Counted from the first letter of the stretch, positions 4,601 through 13,142 are shown. The stretch: DNA of 13,400 nt from Streptococcus mitis (GCA_018364455.1 JAGZLW010000048.1:1-13400); one strand, 5' to 3'. Notes: a model not told the origin generated them from the sequence alone. Made by a program: numbers and translations.

Positions 4601-5449
4601 CCAATATCTACGAATTGTATTTTGAGTAATACCATATTGATCCATATAAGAAACATATTGACCTGGATACGGAGCATGAACTACCTGTCCGCCACCAACA
4701 TAAATACCTACATGGTCATTTGTCCCTTCACTATTATACAAAATTAAATCTCCAGCTTGTTGAGAACCATTACTTACATAACTTCCTCCTGTTGCTTGAC
4801 CATAGGTCACTCTAGGAATACTAATATCGAACTTAGCATGAATGGCCATCGTAAATCCTGAGCAATCTACGCCACTATTCAAATCTGCCCCACCCCAAAC
4901 ATATGGGATTTTTCCTACAAATGTCTTTGCATATTCACCAAGAGCTTGCCCACGATTTTCTACCCATACACCACTTTCTCTAAAGAAATATGGTGTACCA
5001 TTCACACGTTGATAACCAGTGACCATAGCACCACTAGCAGATAAGTAGTAATAATTGCCATCAGGTTGAATCCAAGTATTTTCTTTCATCCATCCTTGGT
5101 CATCAAAATAGTACCACTTGCCATCTAATTGTTCCCAATTTTTAGCATAACCACCTGAACCGTATTTAAACCACCATTTACCATTGGTTTGCATCCATGT
5201 TCCTTTAGGATCACGATATTGATTGAAAGCTTTCTTCTCTTGATTGCCCTCTGCTTGAGTTTCTTTATCTTCAAAACCAATCAATTTTACTTGATCAGCT
5301 TCTTCAGCTTTTATCTTGCCTTGATTAACTAATTGAGCAATCGCTTCTTTCTCACTTGCTGATGGGGAATCAGCATAGGCTACCGTAGTATTTGCTAGGA
5401 GAACGCCTCCTGCAAGAACTAACAAACTAGAATAAAGATATTTTTTCAT
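4598..5449 (-). CDS. Choline-binding NlpC/P60 peptidoglycan hydrolase
   Basis: A 283-residue secreted cell-wall enzyme. The signal peptide runs to about residue 26 (TTVAYA, then DSPSA). A charged, glutamate-rich linker follows to about residue 75. Residues about 80-165 hold four to five choline-binding repeats with the WYYFDDQGWMK and YYYLSASGAMVTGY pattern. Residues about 170-283 are an NlpC/P60 cysteine peptidase domain: C196 in VDCSGF, H246 in DHVGIYVGGG and a third polar residue at H258 in VVHAP. This family cuts peptide stems of peptidoglycan, often D-Glu to diaminoacid/lysine bonds; the exact bond here is unknown. Choline repeats are placed before the catalytic domain, the reverse of CbpD or LytB-like ordering in part of the family. 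Possible roles are cell separation, wall turnover or lysis of related cells. AAAGGA lies 9-10 bases before the ATG. Confidence 0.9.
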   Translation of the reverse strand: MKKYLYSSLLVLAGGVLLANTTVAYADSPSASEKEAIAQLVNQGKIKAEEADQVKLIGFEDKETQAEGNQEKKAFNQYRDPKGTWMQTNGKWWFKYGSGGYAKNWEQLDGKWYYFDDQGWMKENTWIQPDGNYYYLSASGAMVTGYQRVNGTPYFFRESGVWVENRGQALGEYAKTFVGKIPYVWGGADLNSGVDCSGFTMAIHAKFDISIPRVTYGQATGGSYVSNGSQQAGDLILYNSEGTNDHVGIYVGGGQVVHAPYPGQYVSYMDQYGITQNTIRRYW

Positions 5450-5501
5450 GACAAAAATCCTTTCTTTTTCTCCTTTTTGGAGATTGATTTTTTCTGACTC
5501 T

Positions 5502-5507
5502 ATTATA
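5502..5507 (-). promoter_or_regulatory. Probable -10 element of the NlpC/P60 choline-binding gene
   Basis: A consensus TATAAT on the minus strand, 52 bases above the start codon. The -35 position at 17 bases is poor (GAAATC). A small hairpin TCTCC-AAAAA-GGAGA (5469-5483) lies in the leader. It falls between this gene and the acpP terminator, so the gene appears to be transcribed on its own. Confidence 0.5.
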
Positions 5508-5582
5508 TCCCTTATTTCTCCTCAGATTTCTACTGTCCCTAGAAAGACTAAATCTGTTCCTAAACGGTCACTTGAACCAAAG

Positions 5583-5609
5583 AAAAATTCCAAAGCAAAT
5601 GCCTTGGAA
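5583..5609 (-). terminator. Terminator of the araT-recO-plsX-acpP operon
   Basis: On the minus strand TTCCAAGGC (5601-5609), loop ATTT, then GCTTTGGAA (5588-5596): nine pairs including one G-U, followed by five Ts (5583-5587). It starts 11 bases after the acpP stop. Confidence 0.82.
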
Positions 5610-5619
5610 CTTCTTATCT

Positions 5620-5853
5620 TTATTTTGCTTGAATGATTTTAACCACATCTCCTACACTTTGGAGTCGGTCAATTTCCTCATCGCTGATTTCGATATTAAA
5701 TTCATCTTCCAGTGTCAAGATAAACTCCATCAAGTCAACTGAGTCAGCATCCAAATCGTCTTTCAGACTCAAGGATTCTGTCACGACAAAGTCCTCTCCC
5801 TGTCGCTCTTGGACAATGGTCACAATACGGTCAAAAATTTCTTTTTCTGTCAT
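5620..5853 (-). CDS. acpP: Acyl carrier protein
   Basis: A 77-residue acidic four-helix carrier protein, the full family length. The phosphopantetheine attachment serine is S38 in LDADSVDLMEF (the common form is DSLD; V replaces L). It carries acyl chains on a 4'-phosphopantetheine arm. The gene starts 5 bases after the plsX stop, with AGGAG inside the end of plsX, so the two are co-expressed. PlsX uses acyl-ACP as substrate, which explains the pairing. Streptococci usually have another acyl carrier protein within the fatty-acid synthesis cluster, so this copy may be specialised for phospholipid synthesis; that is inference. Confidence 0.93.
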   Translation of the reverse strand: MTEKEIFDRIVTIVQERQGEDFVVTESLSLKDDLDADSVDLMEFILTLEDEFNIEISDEEIDRLQSVGDVVKIIQAK

Positions 5854-5858
5854 CTCTT

Positions 5859-6851
5859 TTATTCTCCTGAAAATTCACGCGCAGTCTGGGCAACTACGTC
5901 TGTTTCTAGCATGGTACGAATTTGGCGAATCGTACTATAGACAGCCTTGGCATCACTTGAACCATGAGTCTTGACAACAGGTGCCTTGACACCAAACAAG
6001 ACCGCTCCACCAACATCTGAGTAGTTGAGCTGTTTTTTCAAACCTCTGAGGCTATCCTTGAGAAGGAGTGCGCCTAGTTTCGCTCGAAGACCACCACCTG
6101 TAATAGCAGTCTTGAGCAAGCCCATGATTCCCATGGCTGTCCCTTCAATGGATTTGAGCACAGCGTTTCCCGTGAAACCATCTGCCACGACAACATCCGC
6201 AACGCCATTCATCAAATCACGTGCTTCCACGTTTCCGATAAAGTTCAAACTTTCATCAGCCGCCAGTAATTCATAAGTTTCCTTACGAAGCGGGTCGCCC
6301 TTACTACTCTCTGTTCCGTTATTGAGCAAGCCAACGCGTGGTTGCGCAATGCCACGAACATTTTTAGCATAGAAGGAGCCTAGAACCGCATATTGATGGA
6401 GGTGCTGGGCTGTATTTTCCGCATTAGCACCAAGGTCAAGCATGTCAAAACCTTTCCCATCTACAGTCGGCAAAGTCGACATAAGCCCAGGACGGTCAAT
6501 ATTCTTGATACGACCCACGATGAAAAATCCTGCTGCTAGTAAAGCACCTGTATTCCCAGCTGAGAGAACAGCGTCTGCTTCGCCGTCTTTGACAGCCTTG
6601 GCCGCCAATACCATACTGGCATTTTTCTTCTTCCGAATTGCTCTCGTAGGTTCATCGTCTGAATCAATCTTCTCATCCGTATGGATAATGCTGACGCGCT
6701 CTGTCGCTGTCAGATATTGCTTGATTTTAGCTTCATCTCCGTAGAGTTGAACCTCGATATCTGAAAAGTCAGCTAGGGCTTGATTGACACCCTCAACGAT
6801 GGCCTGAGGTGCGTAATCGCCCCCCATGGCATCTACTGCGATTTTTTTCAT
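5859..6851 (-). CDS. plsX: Phosphate acyltransferase PlsX
   Basis: A 330-residue peripheral membrane enzyme that converts acyl-ACP plus phosphate to acyl-phosphate, the donor used by PlsY in the first step of phosphatidic acid synthesis. The start KKIAVDAMGGDYAP is the signature of the family. Other hallmarks are ADAVLSAGNTGALLA (about 93-107), DLGANAEN (about 138-145), LLNNGTESSKGDP (about 175-187) and ADGFTGNAVLKS (about 223-234). Length is normal and no key motif is missing. The ATG overlaps the recO stop as ATGA, and acpP follows at 5 bases, giving translational coupling through the operon. Confidence 0.97.
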   Translation of the reverse strand: MKKIAVDAMGGDYAPQAIVEGVNQALADFSDIEVQLYGDEAKIKQYLTATERVSIIHTDEKIDSDDEPTRAIRKKKNASMVLAAKAVKDGEADAVLSAGNTGALLAAGFFIVGRIKNIDRPGLMSTLPTVDGKGFDMLDLGANAENTAQHLHQYAVLGSFYAKNVRGIAQPRVGLLNNGTESSKGDPLRKETYELLAADESLNFIGNVEARDLMNGVADVVVADGFTGNAVLKSIEGTAMGIMGLLKTAITGGGLRAKLGALLLKDSLRGLKKQLNYSDVGGAVLFGVKAPVVKTHGSSDAKAVYSTIRQIRTMLETDVVAQTAREFSGE

Positions 6852-7618
6852 TTCTTTTCCTCTTTTAGTAATTGTCCCCAGTCTGCTAGGGAATCAATAA
6901 ATTTCTTTGATTTTAGGTGAATCCCAACGTACTCTTCGTAGAGTTTATCCATAAATTGGCGTAAGTCTTGCTTGATTTCAGTCTTGAGCGAAATGGTCTC
7001 CAAGGTCTCAAAATCAATAGCTTGAAACTGATTGAGCAGATAGGGGATATTGGGATTGAGATGGCAACGTCTCTCATCCTCTTGATAATGCTCTGGACAG
7101 AGACAGGCTCCATATTTGAAAGAAAAGTCAAAAGCCTGACCAACCCGATGGCAAAAGACACACTCATTAAAATTGAGGCTGATCCCAAATCGAGTCAAGA
7201 TTTGGATTTCAAAAATATTAGTCAAAACCTGATAATCCAAGCCAGCTTCCATCAACTCCAAAGTCTTTTGCAAAAAAGCAAACAAGGGGGCATCTTGCTG
7301 ATTGTCCTGCAAACTAGCATCTGCAAGAGCTGCTACGTAGGTCGCATAGGCCATGACAAAGAGATCACTATTAATCTTGGGAAAGGTCATCACCTCATGA
7401 TAGTCCTCAATGTAGCTAAGCCCATCATCATTGATTCGCAAGAGAAATCGTGCCAGCACCAAGGGCTGAATAACTGGAGCCAGCTTGGACTGACCAGCGT
7501 GTTTGACGAAAAACATCCGTTTGCCAGCCTGCTCTGTAAAAATCTTGACGAGCTTGTCATCCTCACGAAAGTTGCGATTGTAGAGCACCAAGCCTTGACT
7601 CGTGATAGACTGAATCAT
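6848..7618 (-). CDS. recO: DNA repair protein RecO
   Basis: A 256-residue recombination mediator. RecO works with RecR (and RecF) to load RecA onto SSB-coated single-stranded DNA and can anneal strands. The N-terminal OB-fold is seen in SQGLVLYNRNFREDDKLVKI (about 7-26), and a helical C-terminal part follows. A zinc-finger-like cluster is present: C153, C156, C172 and C174. The last pair is spaced CxC rather than the commoner CxxC. It overlaps both araT and plsX by ATGA, so it is expressed as part of the operon; no regulatory link between repair and lipid synthesis is implied by the sequence. Confidence 0.95.
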   Translation of the reverse strand: MIQSITSQGLVLYNRNFREDDKLVKIFTEQAGKRMFFVKHAGQSKLAPVIQPLVLARFLLRINDDGLSYIEDYHEVMTFPKINSDLFVMAYATYVAALADASLQDNQQDAPLFAFLQKTLELMEAGLDYQVLTNIFEIQILTRFGISLNFNECVFCHRVGQAFDFSFKYGACLCPEHYQEDERRCHLNPNIPYLLNQFQAIDFETLETISLKTEIKQDLRQFMDKLYEEYVGIHLKSKKFIDSLADWGQLLKEEKK

Positions 7619-8784
7619 GCTTCTCTCATGTACTCCTCAAGTCGTTTCATAGCTTCTTTGATAGTCTCCATGCTGGCTGCATAAGACAGGCGAACATAAC
7701 CTTCTCCATAACGCCCAAAGGCAGCTCCAGGGATAAAGGCAACGGCCTTCTTCTGAGCAAAATCCTTTAGAAAAGCAAAGGAATCTTGATTGTAGCCCGC
7801 TGGAATCTTAGCAAAGATATAGAAGGCACCGTCTGGTTTGATAATCTCAAAACCAAGAGCAGTCATTTTCTCGATAATATAGTCCCGACGCTGAATGTAT
7901 TCCTTCTTCATAGGCTCCGCATCGTTTTTACCAGCTGTCAAGGCTTCCACCGCAGCATGTTGAGCCATGGTATTTGCAGCAGTAACCAAGTACTGGTGAC
8001 TCTTGATTAACTGGGCTGTGAAGGCCACAGGAGCAAAAATCAGACCCAAACGCCAACCGGTCATGGCATGCGATTTAGATAGACCATTGATAATAATAGC
8101 CTGATCTCTCAACATGGTTCCCAGAGACACATGGGCTTCGCCTGTGTAGGTCAATTCTGAGTAAACCTCATCACAGACAACAAAAATTTCGTACTTGCGT
8201 AAAACAGCTGCCAAGGCCTCCAATTGTTCCCGACTATAGGTAATTCCTGTAGGATTAGCTGGATAGTTAAGAATAACCGCCTTGAGCTTGTCACCCTGCT
8301 CCAAAATGGCCTTCTCCAACATTTCAGGAGTCAAGACAAACCCATTTTCAGTTGTATCAATCTCGACAATCTCTGCCCCAACTAGATTGACAATCGGTTC
8401 ATAACCCGGATAAGCAGGAGCTGGCAAGAGCACCTTGTCTCCCTCTTCCAAAATAGCCGTCAAAGTAGCAGATAAAGCCTCTGTCGCCCCAATTGTAACC
8501 AAGATTTCATTTTCAGGAGCATAGTCCAGTTGGTACTTTTCCTTAACAAAGTCACTGGCCGCCTGACGTAGAGTCAGCAGACCACTCATCCCTGTATAGT
8601 AGGATTGGTTCTGATCAATCGCTCGCTTGGCCGCCTCCTTGACATGATCTGGCGTTGTAAAATCAGGTTCCCCCAAGGTCAAACGCAAGACCCCAGGAAT
8701 CTCCGAAATAGCCTGGTCAAACTGACGAATCAACGAAACTTGAATCTTATCTAACTGTTTATTAAAGCGCTTAGTTAAGTCCAT
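7615..8784 (-). CDS. araT: Class I PLP-dependent aminotransferase (AraT-type)
   Basis: A 389-residue cytoplasmic aminotransferase of fold type I. The PLP lysine is K237 in GLSKSHAMTGWRLG; N177 in NYPANPTG, D205 and Y208 in VCDEVYSE bind the cofactor; R365 in VRLSYA binds the substrate carboxylate. In lactic acid bacteria close relatives move amino groups from aromatic amino acids to 2-oxoglutarate; the sequence proves the family, while aromatic preference is by resemblance and position. It is the first gene of the araT-recO-plsX-acpP operon, with AGGAGG 7 bases before the ATG and a promoter 30 bases above. Confidence 0.9.
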   Translation of the reverse strand: MDLTKRFNKQLDKIQVSLIRQFDQAISEIPGVLRLTLGEPDFTTPDHVKEAAKRAIDQNQSYYTGMSGLLTLRQAASDFVKEKYQLDYAPENEILVTIGATEALSATLTAILEEGDKVLLPAPAYPGYEPIVNLVGAEIVEIDTTENGFVLTPEMLEKAILEQGDKLKAVILNYPANPTGITYSREQLEALAAVLRKYEIFVVCDEVYSELTYTGEAHVSLGTMLRDQAIIINGLSKSHAMTGWRLGLIFAPVAFTAQLIKSHQYLVTAANTMAQHAAVEALTAGKNDAEPMKKEYIQRRDYIIEKMTALGFEIIKPDGAFYIFAKIPAGYNQDSFAFLKDFAQKKAVAFIPGAAFGRYGEGYVRLSYAASMETIKEAMKRLEEYMREA

Positions 8785-8814
8785 AGATACCTCCTACTTT
8801 CAAAACGTATCTCT

Positions 8815-8843
8815 ATTATACTACAAAAGCCCCCCGACCGCAA
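8815..8843 (-). promoter_or_regulatory. Promoter of the araT-recO-plsX-acpP operon
   Basis: TATAAT (8815-8820) with TTGCGG (8838-8843) 17 bases away on the minus strand. The -35 keeps only the TTG triplet. It faces away from the YeiH-type gene's promoter across about 30 bases. Confidence 0.65.
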
Positions 8844-8876
8844 AAATACATGATAGAATAGCTTTCCACTTTCTAT

Positions 8877-8905
8877 TTTACTTTTCCTGTTTATAGGTCT
8901 ATAAT
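8877..8905 (+). promoter_or_regulatory. Promoter of the YeiH-family gene
   Basis: TTTACT (8877-8882), 17 bases, TATAAT (8900-8905) on the plus strand, with TTGGAGG and the ATG about 16 and 27 bases further on. Confidence 0.72.
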
Positions 8906-8932
8906 AGTAACAGATTCTATTTGGAGGTTTTT

Positions 8933-9943
8933 ATGTCATTTCTATCAAAAAATGGAGCAGGCATCTTTGCCTGCCTTCTCATTTCTATCGTATCTTGGTA
9001 CTTAGGAGGATTCTTCCCTGTTATTGGCGCGCCCGTTTTTGCCATTTTCATAGGCATGCTCCTACATCCCTTTCTCTCGTCCTATAAACAACTGGATGCT
9101 GGGTTGACCTTTAGTTCTAAAAAATTGCTCCAATATGCCGTTGTCTTGCTTGGTTTTGGTCTCAATATCTCGCAGGTCTTCGCAGTTGGCCAATCTTCGC
9201 TCCCTGTCATCCTGTCCACTATCTCAATAGCTCTGATTATTGCCTACTTCTTCCAGCGCTTCTTTGCACTGGATACAAAACTGGCTACCTTGGTTGGAGT
9301 AGGTTCTTCCATCTGTGGGGGTTCTGCCATTGCGGCGACAGCGCCTGTTATTGATGCTAAGGAAAAGGAAGTAGCCCAAGCCATTTCCGTTATCTTTTTC
9401 TTCAATGTCTTGGCTGCGCTCATCTTTCCAACCCTCGGCACCTGGCTTCATCTATCCAATGAAGGCTTCGCCCTCTTTGCAGGGACTGCGGTCAACGACA
9501 CTTCCTCTGTAACGGCTGCCGCCAGCGCTTGGGACAGTCTTTACCAAAGCAATACCCTCGAGTCTGCAACCATTGTTAAACTCACACGTACTTTGGCCAT
9601 TATCCCTATCACGCTCTTTCTATCCTACTGGCAAAGTCGCCAACAAGAAAACAAGCAAAGCCTACAACTGAAAAAAGTCTTCCCACTTTTTATCCTTTAC
9701 TTTATCCTTGCCTCTCTCCTCACTACACTACTCACCTCTCTAGGTGTGTCCAGTAGTTTCTTTACCCCTCTCAAACAACTCTCTAAATTCCTTATTGTCA
9801 TGGCCATGAGTGCTATCGGTCTCAAAACCAATCTGGTCGCTATGGTCAAATCCAGTGGAAAATCCATTGTTCTCGGAGCTATTTGCTGGATTGCCATCAT
9901 CCTCACTAGTCTTGGTATGCAGACCCTTATCGGCATTTTCTAA
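8933..9943 (+). CDS. YeiH/UPF0324-family membrane protein
   Basis: About 336 residues with roughly ten hydrophobic membrane segments along the whole length. Family hallmarks are PVFAIFIGMLLHP, LLQYAVVLLGFGLNISQV, VGSSICGGSAIAATAPV and AGTAVNDTSSVTAAA. The family is related to putative sulfate/anion exporters, but its substrate is not established and none is implied here. The ATG at 8933 is chosen because TTGGAGG ends 5 bases before it; an upstream TTG at 8921 overlaps that ribosome site and is not credible. The gene has its own promoter, is divergent from araT and convergent with the CoA-binding gene, and ends in a shared terminator. Confidence 0.9.
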   Translation: MSFLSKNGAGIFACLLISIVSWYLGGFFPVIGAPVFAIFIGMLLHPFLSSYKQLDAGLTFSSKKLLQYAVVLLGFGLNISQVFAVGQSSLPVILSTISIALIIAYFFQRFFALDTKLATLVGVGSSICGGSAIAATAPVIDAKEKEVAQAISVIFFFNVLAALIFPTLGTWLHLSNEGFALFAGTAVNDTSSVTAAASAWDSLYQSNTLESATIVKLTRTLAIIPITLFLSYWQSRQQENKQSLQLKKVFPLFILYFILASLLTTLLTSLGVSSSFFTPLKQLSKFLIVMAMSAIGLKTNLVAMVKSSGKSIVLGAICWIAIILTSLGMQTLIGIF

Positions 9944-9946
9944 TAC

Positions 9947-9973
9947 AAAAGGTAGCCCTCCAGCTACCTTTTT
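9947..9973. terminator. Bidirectional terminator between convergent genes
   Basis: AAAAGGTAGC (9947-9956), six-base loop, GCTACCTTTTT (9963-9973). The arms are flanked by A and T runs, so it can stop transcription of both the YeiH-type gene (plus) and the CoA-binding gene (minus). Confidence 0.88.
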
Positions 9974-9974
9974 C

Positions 9975-10412
9975 TTATGCTTCCTCAATCAAGCGTGTAT
10001 GCTCTCTCTTGATGCAACGATTCATCACGATATCGTCACATCCACCAGCACGCAAAATCTCTTCCGCTTCTAGACTTTCAAGGCCTAGCTGTGCCCAAAA
10101 AATCTTGGCATCAGCCTCGAGAAAATCACGCGCCACATCTGGCAAAAACTCACTGCGACGGTAAACATTGACAATATCTACAGGAAAAGGAATCTCTGCT
10201 AGGCTAGCATAAGCCTTTTCATCCAAGATTTCGCCACCTGCCGCCTTGGGATTGACTGGGATAATTTTATAACCCCGAGTCTGCATTTCCTTGGTCACTC
10301 GATTGCTAGTTGTTTCTTCACGGTCTGACAAGCCCACCACAGCAAGGGTTTTACTCGTTGCGAGATACTGACGAATCACGCCATCACTTGGATTGATAAA
10401 TTCTTGACTCAT
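9975..10412 (-). CDS. CoA-binding Rossmann-fold protein (YccU-like)
   Basis: A 145-residue protein made up of a single CoA-binding domain of the kind found at the N-terminus of succinyl-CoA synthetase alpha subunits. The nucleotide-binding start TLAVVGLSDREETTSNRV (about 23-40), YKIIPVNPKAAGGEILDEKA and the later PVDIVNVYRRSEF and KIFWAQLGLES segments match the family. It has no catalytic residues of an acid-CoA ligase, so ligand binding is the only safe statement. AAGGAGG lies 7 bases before the ATG. It is transcribed from its own extended -10 promoter in the gap after polA. Confidence 0.9.
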   Translation of the reverse strand: MSQEFINPSDGVIRQYLATSKTLAVVGLSDREETTSNRVTKEMQTRGYKIIPVNPKAAGGEILDEKAYASLAEIPFPVDIVNVYRRSEFLPDVARDFLEADAKIFWAQLGLESLEAEEILRAGGCDDIVMNRCIKREHTRLIEEA

Positions 10413-10432
10413 AGAAATCCTCCTTTTTCATC

Positions 10433-10441
10433 AGTATAGCA
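10433..10441 (-). promoter_or_regulatory. Extended -10 promoter of the CoA-binding protein gene
   Basis: TGCTATACT on the minus strand: the TGn extension plus TATACT, 20 bases above the ATG. No recognisable -35 is seen, which is common for TGn promoters in streptococci. Confidence 0.7.
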
Positions 10442-10473
10442 CATTTTGAAAAGGCTTGCATAATTCTACTACA

Positions 10474-10498
10474 AAAAAGGAGGACTAGCCCCCTTTTT
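10474..10498 (-). terminator. Terminator of polA
   Basis: On the minus strand AAAAAGGGGG (10489-10498), loop CTAGT, CCTCCTTTTT (10474-10483) with one G-U pair, then one more T. The proximal arm overlaps the last two bases of the polA stop codon. Confidence 0.85.
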
Positions 10499-13130
10499 AT
10501 TTAGCCTCGTACCAGGTTGCCCCTTCATTTTCATCTGCGATGAGGGGAACACTGAGTTGAATGGCTTCTTCCATGGTTTGTTTCACTAATTTTTTCATCT
10601 CTGCCAGCTCCGATTTAGGCACTTCAAGGACGATTTCATCGTGCACTTGCAGAAGCATCTTAGTCTGATAACCACCTGCAACTAAGGCTTTATCTAGCTG
10701 AATCATAGCAATCTTGAGAATATCTGCTGCCGAACCCTGGATAGGTGAGTTGATGGCCGTTCGCTCTGCAAAACCACGAATATTGAAGTTGCGCGAATTG
10801 ATATCTGGCAACTCACGACGACGCTTGAAGAGGGTCTCTACATAGCCCTTATCACGCGCCTCACGCACCACTTCATCCATGTAGTTTTTAATACCTGGGA
10901 AGCGTTCAAAGTAGGTATCAATGTAGGCCTTGGCCTCCTTACGGCTAATACCCAGATTATTAGACAAGCCAAAGTCTGAAATCCCGTAAACCACTCCAAA
11001 GTTAACTGCTTTGGCATTTCGACGGTCGTTTGCAGTCACATCCTCAGGACGCTCAATGCCAAAGACCCTCATGGCTGTCGAAGTATGGATATCTGCCCCC
11101 TCTTGGAAGGCCTTAATCAAGTGCTCATCCTTAGAGATATGCGCCAAAACGCGCAATTCAATCTGTGAGTAGTCCGAACTAAGTAGTACACTATCCTCCC
11201 ACTCTGGCACAAAAGCCTTACGAATGAGACGGCCCTGCTCCAAACGCACAGGAATGTTTTGCAAGTTTGGATCCACACTAGACAGACGCCCAGTCTGGGT
11301 CAAATCCTGCACATAGCGAGTATGAATCTTGCCATCAGCCAAAATCCAGTCCTGCAAGCCAATCACATAAGTCGATTGAATCTTAGCAATCTGACGGTAG
11401 TCGAGAATTTTCTTAACAATCGGAGCAATAGGAGCAAGGCGCTCCAACACATCCACCGCTGTCGAGTATCCAGTCTTGGTTTTCTTAGTGTACTCTAGAG
11501 GAAGTCCCAACTTTTCAAAAAGAAGCACACCCAACTGCTTAGGCGAGTTGATATTAAACTCCTCACCAGCCAGTTCGTAAATCTCCTGAGTCAGTTTTTC
11601 AATAACAAGCTCATTTTCAGCCTGCATCTCAAGCAAGGTCTCTTTCTTGACCGTAATCCCAGCAATTTCCATCTTGGCAAGGACAAAAGCCAGAGGTTGC
11701 TCCATATCATAAAGAAGCTCTAATTGACCATTTTCACTGAGTTTTTCAAGTAAAACAGGCTCTGTTTCGACCAAAACAGCAATCTTACGAGCCAAATGTT
11801 CCAAGAATTTCTCACGTGCAGGAATGGCTCTCTTGACACCCTTACCGTAGAAAGTTTCATCATCAACCAAATAAGTCTGACCATAAAGACTCGCGATGGT
11901 CGCAATTTCATTGTCCTCCACAGTCGAAAGGAGGTATTTAGCCAAACGGCTGTCAAAAGCAGGTGCCTGCAAATCCACACCCAAACGATGCAAGAGAACT
12001 TTAGCTTTCTTAAAGTCATAAACTCTCAAAGGTGTTTTTTCTAAAAAGTCCTTGAAAATCGGCTCTTGCAAAAGCTCAAGTTTATCTGTGGCATAGTTCT
12101 TATCCCCACAAGACCAGGCAAATCCAACCAAATCATCCGTATGATAATTCTCACCAAAAAGTTCAAAGTGGAAGATAGAGTCGGCCCTTAGCATGTCTTG
12201 ACGGACTTGGTCAACGATAGTAAAGTCCAAACTCTCAGCCACATCAGCTGACGAAACATTTAAAGCCTGTTTGAGCTGTTTGAAGCCCATCTCATCGTAG
12301 AATTTCCCAAGATTTTCCACATCTGGACCACTATAGACCAAATCCTCCAAACAAATCTCAATCGGTGCCTTAGTATCAATGGTCGCCAGTGTTTTAGACA
12401 AAAAGGCCTGTTCCTTATCATTGATGAGATTTTCCTTCATCTTAGAAGCCTTCATCCCATCGATATTCTCGTAAATCCCCTCGAGTGAGCCATGCTCCAG
12501 CAAGAGCTTGATACCCGTCTTTTCGCCGATTTTAGTCACCCCAGGGATATTATCCGACTTATCTCCCATGAGCGCCTTGAGATCGATAAACTGAGTCGGT
12601 GTGAGCCCCATCTTTTCCATGAGATAGTCCGGCGTAAAAGCCTCAAACTCAGCAACACCTTTCTTGGAAATCTCAACCACCGTATGCTCATCCGTCAGCT
12701 GAATCAAGTCCTTGTCCCCACTGACAATGGTAATATCAAAACCATCTTGCTCAGCTAATTTATCTAGTGTCCCAATAATGTCATCCGCCTCATATTGAGC
12801 CAACTCATAGTGACGAATCCCCATATGATCCAGCAACTCACGAATGAAGGGAAATTGCTCACGAAACTCATCAGGAGTCTTAGCCCGACCACCCTTATAG
12901 TCCGCATACATCTCTGTACGGAAGGTCGTCTTTCCCGCATCAAAAGCCACCAAAATATGACTAGGTTCAACCCGCTCCAATAAATGGCTCAACATCAACT
13001 GAAAGCCATAAATCGCATTGGTATGCAAGCCAGCCGCATTCTTAAAACGGTCCAACTGCTGATAGAGCGCAAAAAACGCCCGAAAAGCAACAGAAGACCC
13101 ATCAATCAATAATAATTTTTTCTTATCCAT
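10497..13130 (-). CDS. polA: DNA polymerase I
   Basis: An 877-residue enzyme for Okazaki-fragment processing and repair synthesis. Residues about 1-290 are the 5'-nuclease domain (LLLIDGSSVAFRAFFAL, VAFDAGKTTFR, IVSGDKDLIQL, GDKSDNIPGV). The middle domain has the 3'-5' exonuclease fold, but its first motif reads FHFEL where active enzymes have FDTE, so proofreading is probably lost, as known for streptococcal Pol I. The polymerase domain has motif A D653 in SSDYSQIELR, motif B R703/K707/F711/Y715 in RRNAKAVNFGVVYG and motif C H830-D831-E832 in QVHDEIVLE. The start at 13130 (MDKKKLLLIDG) gives the usual family length; a frame extension of 18 codons upstream has no ribosome site and does not match the family. 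Confidence 0.97.
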   Translation of the reverse strand: MDKKKLLLIDGSSVAFRAFFALYQQLDRFKNAAGLHTNAIYGFQLMLSHLLERVEPSHILVAFDAGKTTFRTEMYADYKGGRAKTPDEFREQFPFIRELLDHMGIRHYELAQYEADDIIGTLDKLAEQDGFDITIVSGDKDLIQLTDEHTVVEISKKGVAEFEAFTPDYLMEKMGLTPTQFIDLKALMGDKSDNIPGVTKIGEKTGIKLLLEHGSLEGIYENIDGMKASKMKENLINDKEQAFLSKTLATIDTKAPIEICLEDLVYSGPDVENLGKFYDEMGFKQLKQALNVSSADVAESLDFTIVDQVRQDMLRADSIFHFELFGENYHTDDLVGFAWSCGDKNYATDKLELLQEPIFKDFLEKTPLRVYDFKKAKVLLHRLGVDLQAPAFDSRLAKYLLSTVEDNEIATIASLYGQTYLVDDETFYGKGVKRAIPAREKFLEHLARKIAVLVETEPVLLEKLSENGQLELLYDMEQPLAFVLAKMEIAGITVKKETLLEMQAENELVIEKLTQEIYELAGEEFNINSPKQLGVLLFEKLGLPLEYTKKTKTGYSTAVDVLERLAPIAPIVKKILDYRQIAKIQSTYVIGLQDWILADGKIHTRYVQDLTQTGRLSSVDPNLQNIPVRLEQGRLIRKAFVPEWEDSVLLSSDYSQIELRVLAHISKDEHLIKAFQEGADIHTSTAMRVFGIERPEDVTANDRRNAKAVNFGVVYGISDFGLSNNLGISRKEAKAYIDTYFERFPGIKNYMDEVVREARDKGYVETLFKRRRELPDINSRNFNIRGFAERTAINSPIQGSAADILKIAMIQLDKALVAGGYQTKMLLQVHDEIVLEVPKSELAEMKKLVKQTMEEAIQLSVPLIADENEGATWYEAK

Positions 13131-13136
13131 ACACCC

Positions 13137-13142
13137 ATTATA
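13137..13142 (-). promoter_or_regulatory. -10 element almost touching the polA start codon
   Basis: A consensus TATAAT on the minus strand ends only 6 bases before the polA ATG, with a weak -35 (TGGTAT, 13160-13165) at 17 bases. If used, the transcript would begin at or next to the AUG, giving a leaderless mRNA. No Shine-Dalgarno sequence is present before the ATG, which agrees with this. Confidence 0.5.

Noticed and set aside
6968..7684. 238-codon plus-strand open frame
   Set aside because: It is antisense to recO, which has full family motifs and operon overlaps; no ribosome site or promoter is present.
8921..8932. TTG start four codons upstream for the YeiH-type gene
   Set aside because: The TTG is part of the TTGGAGG ribosome site used by the ATG at 8933.
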